Source of the DNA: Maribacter sp. HTCC2170
GTDB lineage: Bacteria > Bacteroidota > Bacteroidia > Flavobacteriales > Flavobacteriaceae
Assembly: GCF_000153165.2 (NCBI RefSeq)
Contig: NC_014472.1
Coordinates: 679,501 to 743,500, forward strand
Direction: 5' to 3'
DNA length: 64,000 nt
Both the position numbers and the translations under genes were made by a program. Of this stretch, positions 53,863-62,000 are shown one piece after another. Position 1 is the first letter of the stretch. Each line of letters opens with the position of its first letter. A model generated the notes under the pieces. That model was not told the origin of the DNA, ran no database searches, and saw only the letters and a list, made by a program, of their open reading frames with translations.

Positions 53863-56031
53863 TTATTGAACTACCAGCCAGGTATATCCGTTTGGTGGAA
53901 TTGTCACTTTGATTTCCGATTCGTAATTCCGGTTCAATTTTGAAGTTAGAGAATTCTCTCCTTTCTCCACTATGCGTGCTTCTTCATCCAATCCTGTAAA
54001 ATACAGGGGTAAACTAATTTCTTCTTCAATCGTTTTTGATGTAGGATTAAAAAGCATAACCAAAGCTTTTTCTTCCAGGCTCGGATTCACATGCATAAAT
54101 CCATCCCAAGTCCTACCATCTGGTCTTCTCAAGTGAATAATATCTGAATTCAATATATTTCGATACTTCTTGTAATGGTCGATCTGATCTATGACCAATT
54201 CTTTTGTGGCCTGAGAGTCGAACAGTCTAGGGCCCCTGTAGCAAGCTTGCACCCCTGAACCATAATTTTGCACCATATGCGCTTCATAAGAATCTAAATG
54301 ATCATTCAAAGGTTCTAAAGTAGCTTCGGCACCTCCTCCATGATATTCGGTCAAAGGAACGAATGTCCAGGCCATCGAAGGTGTTTTCTCCCAAGTACCA
54401 TCATAAATATTCTGCCTCCCCAACATAATCTGTTGCGCTCTAGGCAAGGACCAATTTACCTCTCGATAACCTATCCCACATTTGTTTGAGCCTTGCAAAT
54501 AATAAAAATCAGGGGCATTTAAATAAATATCTTTCTCTTTTAGCCAATGGTAAAAGTCTTTGGTCATATTCCATTGCACCCATTGAGAATCTTCATATCC
54601 TTTGTGGTGTTTATGAGTGGTAGATGCACAATAATCTCCTGGATAAGGCCCATCATGCTCTAGGAGGTCAAACCCTGTTTTATCAAGGAAGTATTTAATT
54701 CTTTTTAGATAGGTGTGCCCCCATTCCGAAGCCAAGCAAGGGGCATTCCCGAATTTGGCACCACCCGGTTTTCCTGTATCCTTGTCGATTACATCAACAG
54801 AATCACTGATTTTTCGACTCGAGAACAATGAATATCCACCCAATTCAATGCCTTTGTTATGTGCATAATCGGCCAGTTCTTTGAACTTTTTAATATTACC
54901 CTCTGAATTATCCTCCATATTGAGCCCGCTTCCAAAGCTCAATATCACCATTTCGTAACCTGTAGCTTCACACTGGTCTATGGCCGTTTTAACCTTTTCA
55001 GGGTTGGTGGTTGTCAAATGCATAAAAATGGGATTCTCTGTAGACCAAGGAGCCAATAATCTATACATTTTACGAACAGCCAAAGATGTTCTTTCTCGAT
55101 CCGTATTATCTTGTAGCAATTCATAGGTATGAAAACTCTCAAAAGAATCTTTTGGCTTAACAACTTCATTCGGCCCAACCAATAATTTACTTTCCAATAA
55201 ACATTCAGTCTTCATCAACCAATTGACCTGTGAAGTATATTCTGGGTCAAATTCCCAAAAGATGGATGTTTCTGACTCGCCGGATGTAAACCCTCCAAAA
55301 GAATAATCACTTTCTACGTGCATATTGGGTCGTCGCCATCTTTTTGAAGGTTCAACAAAGTTTTCAGCTTCAGGAAATGCCAAAATTTCATTTTTAAACC
55401 CGGTGATTCCTATGCTTTTATTTGACTTATTTTCTACGGAAATCCATTTGGCAATCAATGGAATGCCATCGTAAATCTCATAATGTACATTGACCAAAAC
55501 TCCATCTAACTCCTTTAATGAATGATTAAATTGAATGATTAACTCTTTACCTTTTGGAGTGGCGTTTTCAGTAGTATGAAAACGTTTTTTATCATTCCAT
55601 TTTATTTTGGATTGAATTTGTTTCACTTCATGTTTTACATATTGAAAGGCATCGGCATCTGCTGTTAAATCATCTAACCATTCTTCCAAAAGATAGCCAT
55701 GTTCTTTCAATCCCACTAAGCCACCGACCGCATAAGTTTCCCCATTGATTGAAACTTCGGCCTCAGGTTTTATACTTCGAAGCATGGATTCACCCGTGGT
55801 TAGATTCCTGTATTCGACGGTTGCTGCATTTGGTGCTATTCTAATCGTTCGGTTTACAAGCCCATTATCCAAGCTAATATCATTTCCTTTTTGAATCACC
55901 AAGGATGTAAATCCCGAATTATCTATCAGCCAGTCTTTTGTGTCTTCAGATTTTTGAGCCATGCACAATGTACTACTAATGCCAACCACCATTAAAGAAA
56001 CAAACTTCCCTATTCTACTCTTTAAAATCAT
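53863..56031 (-). CDS. Secreted alpha-galactosidase-like glycoside hydrolase (clan GH-D-like)
   Basis: 722 residues with a signal peptide (…VVGISSTLCMAQ). An N-terminal beta-sandwich (about 30-310) precedes a TIM-barrel-like part. FDLLEHDGPYPGDYC has a candidate nucleophile Asp, and the region EMVILSFGSGLNMED resembles the second strand of GH36/GH27-type barrels. A C-terminal beta-domain ends in PPNGYTWLVVQ. The match to any one GH family is distant. Context suggests removal of alpha-linked galactose (or another sugar) from sulfated glycan. Confidence 0.62.
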   Translation of the reverse strand: MILKSRIGKFVSLMVVGISSTLCMAQKSEDTKDWLIDNSGFTSLVIQKGNDISLDNGLVNRTIRIAPNAATVEYRNLTTGESMLRSIKPEAEVSINGETYAVGGLVGLKEHGYLLEEWLDDLTADADAFQYVKHEVKQIQSKIKWNDKKRFHTTENATPKGKELIIQFNHSLKELDGVLVNVHYEIYDGIPLIAKWISVENKSNKSIGITGFKNEILAFPEAENFVEPSKRWRRPNMHVESDYSFGGFTSGESETSIFWEFDPEYTSQVNWLMKTECLLESKLLVGPNEVVKPKDSFESFHTYELLQDNTDRERTSLAVRKMYRLLAPWSTENPIFMHLTTTNPEKVKTAIDQCEATGYEMVILSFGSGLNMEDNSEGNIKKFKELADYAHNKGIELGGYSLFSSRKISDSVDVIDKDTGKPGGAKFGNAPCLASEWGHTYLKRIKYFLDKTGFDLLEHDGPYPGDYCASTTHKHHKGYEDSQWVQWNMTKDFYHWLKEKDIYLNAPDFYYLQGSNKCGIGYREVNWSLPRAQQIMLGRQNIYDGTWEKTPSMAWTFVPLTEYHGGGAEATLEPLNDHLDSYEAHMVQNYGSGVQACYRGPRLFDSQATKELVIDQIDHYKKYRNILNSDIIHLRRPDGRTWDGFMHVNPSLEEKALVMLFNPTSKTIEEEISLPLYFTGLDEEARIVEKGENSLTSKLNRNYESEIKVTIPPNGYTWLVVQ

Positions 56032-56113
56032 CTATTCAGGTTTTATTCAAATTAAAATATCATCATTTGTTTGTCTTAAGTATTTTTGGACCGTCTAAAA
56101 CAAAAAAACTGTT

Positions 56114-58513
56114 TTACTTATTTACGAAAAACACACTAAAATTCTTAACCTTAGGAGTTTTAGTGTGTTTTGTAACCACCAATCGAATTCGTTTTACTTT
56201 AACAGCATCAAATTGTTCTATCCTTTTATTTCCAACGCTTTGTCCTTGCGCCAATAATTGCCATTTCCCATTTACCAAGCCTTCAATTTTGTATTCTCGA
56301 ATTCGTTCCCCAAATTTAATATCCTCTTGTATTATGACGTGGTCAATTATTCTTGACTCTTCCAATTTCATTACCAATTTGGCACCTTCTCCCTTCGCAG
56401 ATTTAATCGGCGTGGAGAACCTTCTTCTTATTTCATCTCCCCATTCCTTTAATCTTTGAACATCTGGTTCAGGCAATAAACCATCAGGATTTGGTGTTAG
56501 GCCCATAATCAAAGTAGAATTACGCCCTACAGATTTGTAATACATCTCCATAAGGTTATTCAATGGAAAAATATGGGCTTCATCCCCCGGTTCCCAAAAC
56601 CATTCATGACGCCCGTTATATCCACGTAATGGAGCATCTGACATGGCTGGCATCCAATACCCTCCATTTGGATCACCAGTTTTCAATAGCTGAAATCCGT
56701 TTTTTGCAATATTCTCCTTAGCACTCTCGCCAGCTCCTGTAGCCCTATAGGGAAATGTAGCCCATGACGGATAAGACACAGTCCCGGATTCTGAACCGCC
56801 CCAACGCGCCTCTGCAAGTTGACCGTTGTGATAAAAGAGACAATTAGGTTGATATTGCTGAACAATTGGCAACACATCTGGCGCTCCGTTATCTGGATGA
56901 TCAGCTCCTCCATCAAACCAAATTTCAAACAATTCGCCATAGCTGGTACAGATTTCTTTGACCATTTTTTCGACCATATTGTTGTACCATTTCTGGCGGT
57001 TAACCTTAAAATCACCTTCGCCGTTCACTTTAAAATCATGCACTCCCATGAATGAATTCCATCGAATTCCTAAATAAATACCAGGTTTTATGCCATATTT
57101 ACGGCACGAGTTTACAAAATCACGTACCACATCTCCTTTACCGTCCTGAAATTTTAAGGCCTTCATGCCATAAGGATTTACGTTCGATTGGAACAGCGCG
57201 AAACCGGTTTCATGGGTTGCTGTTAATATGGCAAAAGTAAAACCAGCATCTTTTGCAGCCTTTACCCATTGATCTGTATCCAATTTTTCTGGATTAAAAA
57301 CCTGATAGTCTTTTACAGGGTCAATACGGTTGTTTCCCTGCCCATATTTCAAACCATCAAAAACATGGAGGTCATAGTGAAATACCGCACCCATTTCGGC
57401 TTGCTGCCAGGCCAATTGTCTTTTATTGGGTACTGGAAGCTCTTCTTTTTCTTTGATAGGCACAAATACCGTATAGGACTCATCACCCTTCTTTACGGCC
57501 ATGCTCAATACCTGAGGTTGGTTGTCCTCTACATAAATAAAAGGCCGTTCCATTCGGTCTGGGATAATTTCTGAATCTCCAAGCCATAACGATTTTTTTG
57601 GCATAAGTGCATACTCGGTGGCTTTTTTCCAATTTATACCATCCGGCGAGCTGATCATTCCAATCATTGTATGTGCATGAAAAGTACCATAGAAATAATC
57701 GCGTTTAGCGTCATACCACATGGACATATCCTCAGTATCGAGATAATCAATCACTGGGCTTGGTTGCATTTCAAAAGGCCCAAGAGGAGATTTGGAAATA
57801 GCAATAGCCTGGTTTCTAACAAATCGTTTTTCATTGGGTTTATCTCCTTTTACGATCAAATAATACCTGCCATCTTTTCCTTTGTCTATGGCCGGATTCA
57901 CTGTCAATGTCGTAATTGGGCCAGACGGTTCAATTAATGGTTTTCCCATTCGTGTCCATGGCCCATTTATAGAATTCGAAACTGCTACACCAGTACGCTG
58001 ATTTGGTCTTAAAATCTTCCAATTGGCATGGTTATAACCAGTGTGAGCTGTCTCAATAAGTTCTTTTTCAGTAAAATCCTTCTCTCCTAAGTTGGTGGAT
58101 ATATAGTATAAGTAGTATTTGCCGTCAAAATATTTGATTTTGGGATTATGGGCTGTAATAGCATCCCACTTACCCTTTCCCCTACCGGTAATTACGGTGT
58201 TTTTAAATTTCCAAGGCCCTTGCGGGCTCCTAGATGTTGCATGGGCAATTTCTGAATGAGTTAACCAACCAGTGAACTTGTAGTCTTTTTTCCAACGTGA
58301 GTAAAAAAGATGGTAGGTGCCTTTCTTGTCCTTAATAATGGAGGCTCCCCAGTTATAATAACCCTCTGTCTTAAAAATATTATCTGATGAAAGTAGTTGT
58401 ATCCTATCTTTAAAAAATAAGGTGTCTGGTGGGGATTGGGCAATGGAGTTGATAAAAAAGAAAAATAACAGTGGAGCAACTAAGCTTTTAAGAAATCTAA
58501 AATCAAAACTCAT
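56114..58513 (-). CDS. Fusion of GH43/GH117-like beta-propeller and GH29 fucosidase
   Basis: From ATG at 58513, 799 residues with a signal (…APLLFFFFINSIAQ). Residues about 30-360 are a five-bladed-propeller sequence of the GH43/GH117 type (NWGASIIKDKKGTYHLFYSRW, HNPKIKYFDGKYYLYYIS, TVNPAIDKGKDGRYYLI). Residues 365-710 are a GH29-like barrel (KRQLAWQQAEMGAVFHYD, ATHETGFALF, nucleophile EIWFDGGAD). A short beta-sandwich ends the protein. An ATG at 58558 overlapping the upstream stop is possible but would disturb the signal. Two catalytic or one catalytic plus one binding domain are linked. Confidence 0.82.
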   Translation of the reverse strand: MSFDFRFLKSLVAPLLFFFFINSIAQSPPDTLFFKDRIQLLSSDNIFKTEGYYNWGASIIKDKKGTYHLFYSRWKKDYKFTGWLTHSEIAHATSRSPQGPWKFKNTVITGRGKGKWDAITAHNPKIKYFDGKYYLYYISTNLGEKDFTEKELIETAHTGYNHANWKILRPNQRTGVAVSNSINGPWTRMGKPLIEPSGPITTLTVNPAIDKGKDGRYYLIVKGDKPNEKRFVRNQAIAISKSPLGPFEMQPSPVIDYLDTEDMSMWYDAKRDYFYGTFHAHTMIGMISSPDGINWKKATEYALMPKKSLWLGDSEIIPDRMERPFIYVEDNQPQVLSMAVKKGDESYTVFVPIKEKEELPVPNKRQLAWQQAEMGAVFHYDLHVFDGLKYGQGNNRIDPVKDYQVFNPEKLDTDQWVKAAKDAGFTFAILTATHETGFALFQSNVNPYGMKALKFQDGKGDVVRDFVNSCRKYGIKPGIYLGIRWNSFMGVHDFKVNGEGDFKVNRQKWYNNMVEKMVKEICTSYGELFEIWFDGGADHPDNGAPDVLPIVQQYQPNCLFYHNGQLAEARWGGSESGTVSYPSWATFPYRATGAGESAKENIAKNGFQLLKTGDPNGGYWMPAMSDAPLRGYNGRHEWFWEPGDEAHIFPLNNLMEMYYKSVGRNSTLIMGLTPNPDGLLPEPDVQRLKEWGDEIRRRFSTPIKSAKGEGAKLVMKLEESRIIDHVIIQEDIKFGERIREYKIEGLVNGKWQLLAQGQSVGNKRIEQFDAVKVKRIRLVVTKHTKTPKVKNFSVFFVNK

Positions 58514-58557
58514 CTTGTAATTAGGTATTTCTGAAGCTACATTAACGCTAATGACCA

Positions 58558-61095
58558 TTATAGGTTGATTTTAAAGACATATGCCACAGTTCTATCACCT
58601 CCATAAATATTCCATCCTCCTGGCCCATACAAATAGGCCGGCTTCCCTTCTGACATTAAAATTTTAGGGCGTTCCAATTTGGGGTCCGGTCCATAAATCT
58701 TAGTACTTATTTTTTCATCATATTCAAGATAATATGATGGAAGTCGACCATAACCAATAGTTGCATCTTCTAATTTAAAATAAATACCATCCTTGGATTT
58801 CCATAAGGTTCCTCCACCAACAACACCAGTGTTTTCACCATGATTATCAGTGGTAAGAAGATAAATATGATCTTCATACTTAAAAACTGTACCATCTTCC
58901 AAAGTTCCTTTGTTTGAAGTTACAGGAGAATCGGTTATAGTATAGGGACCTTCTAAATTATCAGCAACGGCCAAACCGTATTGTAAATTACCATTTATAT
59001 GTCTCGTTTTAAAATAGAGATAAAACTTACCATTATGAGTTAAGAAAGTCGGATTGGCCACCCCATTTTTGGACTGATAGTTCCATTTTTCAGGATTGTT
59101 CGAGTCTAATATTTTACCATCTACGCCTACTTTCTCCCAAGGTCCGTAAGGGCTATCGGACATTGCCATTCCTATACTTTGATTAGATGGGTGAGGAGGT
59201 TGCTGGTGGTCGGTATTTGCTATGTATACCAATACGTATTTATCATCAACTTTTGTTATTTCTGGATTGTGAGGGGCATATTTATCCCAAGTATTCTCAT
59301 TGGTTCCAGTAATTGCAACATCCGAAAAAGTAAATGGCCCTTCTGGGCTATTGGAAACATAATGTGCTATTTCTGATGATTTTCTCCATGCTGGGTCCAC
59401 ATTCTTCTCCGGCCAACGAGCTGCAAATAAATGTGTTTTACCATCTTTACTTTGAATTGGGGCACATCCCCAAATCGTGTAATCTTTATCCTCAAGAGCT
59501 ACACCTTTAAACTCCAGGTTTTTAGCAATAAATGATAATTCTGGTCCGGTTTCTTCTATAATTAATTCTGAAGGATATGGAACTCGTTCTCCCGTACTCT
59601 TTTCGATAGGCATTTGTGCCTTAACATCTTTTAAATGATTTGTAAGGACACTTGCCAATTCTTTCACTTTATCACTTTCTTCAGCTACCAAGTTTTTGGT
59701 TTCACCTATATCCCGTTTTAAATTGTACAATTCCATTCGCCTATCTTCATGAAAATAGATAAATTTCCAATCTCCTTTGCGCACGGCACTGGACGCCCCT
59801 ATTCCCGGACCATCAGGGCCCCATTCATTTGGATAATGCCAAAACAATGCACGCGGCTCTCCAGGTTCTTTCATCTCCTCTTCAAAGGTTGCCACAAAAC
59901 TTTTTCCGTCTACAGCCTGCACAGTTTCATATCCTTCAATCCCTGCCATTTCAAGTATGGATGGATAGAAGTCTTCGATAATCACCTGTTCATTTGATTC
60001 CGTATTTGGAGCTGCGGTTCCAGGCCATTTAACCAACATAGGTTCTCGAATTCCGCCTTCGTATACTGAACCTTTACCACTCGATAGTGGTAAATTATGT
60101 TTATGTCTTTCACCTCCCCGGGCTACGGAACTCAATCCTCCATTATCAGACATGAATAGAATAATGGTATTCTCTGCAATTTCCTTCTCCTCTAAATAAT
60201 CCATGATATCCCCAAGACTCTTGTCCATTCCTTCGACCATAGATGCATATTTGGCCTCAGTGGAATCCATTCCTTTTTCAAAATACTTTTGAACAAAGCG
60301 GTCATCTGGCATTATCGGGGTATGAACCGCGTAATGGGCCATGTATAAGAAAAAGGGCTGTTGTGTTGCTACAACAGAGTCAAGAGACATCAACGCCTCT
60401 TGGGTTATAGCCTCTGATAAATGTACGTTCTTCCCATGATATTTTTCCAATCCCGGTACCGCCCATATTTCTTTGCCTTCTTTTCCGTTTCCGAAATTAT
60501 CGGTACCATGATAACTCTCTGGGGCTCCGGCCGCATGCCCTCCAATATTCACATCAAAACCTAAATTCAAGGGATCCTCACCTGGCGTACCAATAGCTCC
60601 TAAATGTGCTTTACCAGAATGGACAGTAAAATAACCCGCATCATTCAATAATTGAGGTAGTGGAGTTGCATGAACTGCTTTGGGGTCACCTGCTACCGGA
60701 CTCATTCCGTTTACATTCCATAATGGAAATTCCAGTATTGGGTGGTTTTTTTCCATAGGCTGAATACTATCCTTTCTCAATGTCCAGTTCGTCACACGAT
60801 GTCTTGCGGCATTCATCCCGGTCATTAAGCTTACTCGAGTTGGTGAACAGACTGCCGTCGAATATGCTTGGGTGAATTTAACTCCGTCCGCAGCCAAACG
60901 TTCCATGTTAGGAGTTTTATAAACCTCATTGAACGGCGTTTTTTTATACCAAAAAGGTACAGATGTATCTTGCCACCCCATGTCATCCACAAAAAACAAA
61001 ACAATATTTGGTTTGGGCTCAGGTATTTGCTCTGGCTCACATGAGGTTATACCAAAAAACAAAACCAATAACAATAATAATCTAGTTTTTATCAT
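58558..61095 (-). CDS. Fusion of S1 sulfatase and GH43/GH117-like beta-propeller, lipoprotein
   Basis: 845 residues from ATG at 61095. The lipobox is FFGITSC (Cys19). The sulfatase domain (20-510) has the formylglycine motif C83-S-P-T-R, PNIVLFFVDDMGW and LFMSDNGGLSSV. From about 530 a propeller domain follows (WGCAPIQSKDGKTHLFAARW, HNPEITKVDDKYVLVYIANT, NPTFLTHNGKFYLYFKTRH), clearly related to the one in the neighbouring GH29 fusion. It should desulfate the glycan and bind or cleave it in one polypeptide. Its start overlaps the gene upstream by 14 bp. Confidence 0.88.
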   Translation of the reverse strand: MIKTRLLLLLVLFFGITSCEPEQIPEPKPNIVLFFVDDMGWQDTSVPFWYKKTPFNEVYKTPNMERLAADGVKFTQAYSTAVCSPTRVSLMTGMNAARHRVTNWTLRKDSIQPMEKNHPILEFPLWNVNGMSPVAGDPKAVHATPLPQLLNDAGYFTVHSGKAHLGAIGTPGEDPLNLGFDVNIGGHAAGAPESYHGTDNFGNGKEGKEIWAVPGLEKYHGKNVHLSEAITQEALMSLDSVVATQQPFFLYMAHYAVHTPIMPDDRFVQKYFEKGMDSTEAKYASMVEGMDKSLGDIMDYLEEKEIAENTIILFMSDNGGLSSVARGGERHKHNLPLSSGKGSVYEGGIREPMLVKWPGTAAPNTESNEQVIIEDFYPSILEMAGIEGYETVQAVDGKSFVATFEEEMKEPGEPRALFWHYPNEWGPDGPGIGASSAVRKGDWKFIYFHEDRRMELYNLKRDIGETKNLVAEESDKVKELASVLTNHLKDVKAQMPIEKSTGERVPYPSELIIEETGPELSFIAKNLEFKGVALEDKDYTIWGCAPIQSKDGKTHLFAARWPEKNVDPAWRKSSEIAHYVSNSPEGPFTFSDVAITGTNENTWDKYAPHNPEITKVDDKYVLVYIANTDHQQPPHPSNQSIGMAMSDSPYGPWEKVGVDGKILDSNNPEKWNYQSKNGVANPTFLTHNGKFYLYFKTRHINGNLQYGLAVADNLEGPYTITDSPVTSNKGTLEDGTVFKYEDHIYLLTTDNHGENTGVVGGGTLWKSKDGIYFKLEDATIGYGRLPSYYLEYDEKISTKIYGPDPKLERPKILMSEGKPAYLYGPGGWNIYGGDRTVAYVFKINL

Positions 61096-61996
61096 TCTCA
61101 AATGCCTTTATTACCGGTTTTCCTCTCCAAAAATCTGGTGATTCAAGGGCAAGGATATGCGCAATAGTCGATGCAGTATCGTAAGTAACTATACTTGTTT
61201 CCAATTTACCCTTAGCTGGAACATTCTTACCATAAATTATCCAAGGAATCTCCATTTCCAACAAAGTCTTTCCTCCGTGACCTTTATCAATTCCTCCGTG
61301 ATCAGAACTAAAGATAATTATACTTTCTTCAATCATTCCAGCTTCTTCAAGTGATTTCAAAATCTTACCAACCAATCCATCAATCATTTCCACTGCCTCA
61401 TAATACTCGGGGGTGTCATGACCTAAATTATGACCTGCACCATCAGGTTCATCAAAATGAATGAATGTCAAGGCGGGCTTTTCTTTGATAATGAATTCTA
61501 AGGCCTTATCGGCAGTTTCTTCATCTGATTTCCCATTAAAATCAAGATCCACCATATTCTTTTCAAACAAATAGCCAATACCTCCCCATTTATAGGAAAC
61601 CCCTTTCTTCGCATCTGGCATTTGTTCATCTATTACTCCAAATATTGTGGGATATATACTGTCCTTTCCGATTATTCGGGAAGGTACTTCAGGGGTTTTA
61701 CTTCCCCATTCGGTATACCCATGAAGTTCTGGTCCCGAGCCCATAATCATTGATGCCCAATTTACAGCACTGGAAGAAGGTAAAACTGCCCTTGCTTCCA
61801 AGGAATACGACCCCTCCTCCATCATTTTCCTAAGGTTAGGCACTTTTGCTTTCTTAATAGCATAAGCACCAAAACCATCTGAACCGATAAGGATTACATG
61901 TTTCGCCAGAGGTTTTTGCGCTTCAATTTTTACTTCAGTCTTACATGAAAATAAAATCAATGTGCATGATATGCATATAGTCCAAACTCTCTTCAT
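61082..61996 (-). CDS. Alkaline-phosphatase-superfamily phosphodiesterase-like lipoprotein
   Basis: 304 residues. The lipobox is LILFSC (Cys18). Metal-binding features of the nucleotide pyrophosphatase/ectophosphodiesterase group are present: LIGSDGFGAYA, a probable Ser nucleophile in LPSSSAVNWASM, HFDEPDGAGH and FSSDHGGIDKGHGG. It lacks the CxPxR sulfatase motif, so it is not a formylglycine sulfatase. It overlaps the sulfatase fusion gene and is 4 bp after GH95, so it belongs to the same operon. Confidence 0.8.
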   Translation of the reverse strand: MKRVWTICISCTLILFSCKTEVKIEAQKPLAKHVILIGSDGFGAYAIKKAKVPNLRKMMEEGSYSLEARAVLPSSSAVNWASMIMGSGPELHGYTEWGSKTPEVPSRIIGKDSIYPTIFGVIDEQMPDAKKGVSYKWGGIGYLFEKNMVDLDFNGKSDEETADKALEFIIKEKPALTFIHFDEPDGAGHNLGHDTPEYYEAVEMIDGLVGKILKSLEEAGMIEESIIIFSSDHGGIDKGHGGKTLLEMEIPWIIYGKNVPAKGKLETSIVTYDTASTIAHILALESPDFWRGKPVIKAFENDKN

Positions 61997-62000
61997 TTTC

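Noticed and set aside
61082-61996. Formylglycine sulfatase
   Set aside because: The CxPxR/SxPxR signature is absent; a Ser-type nucleophile region is present instead.
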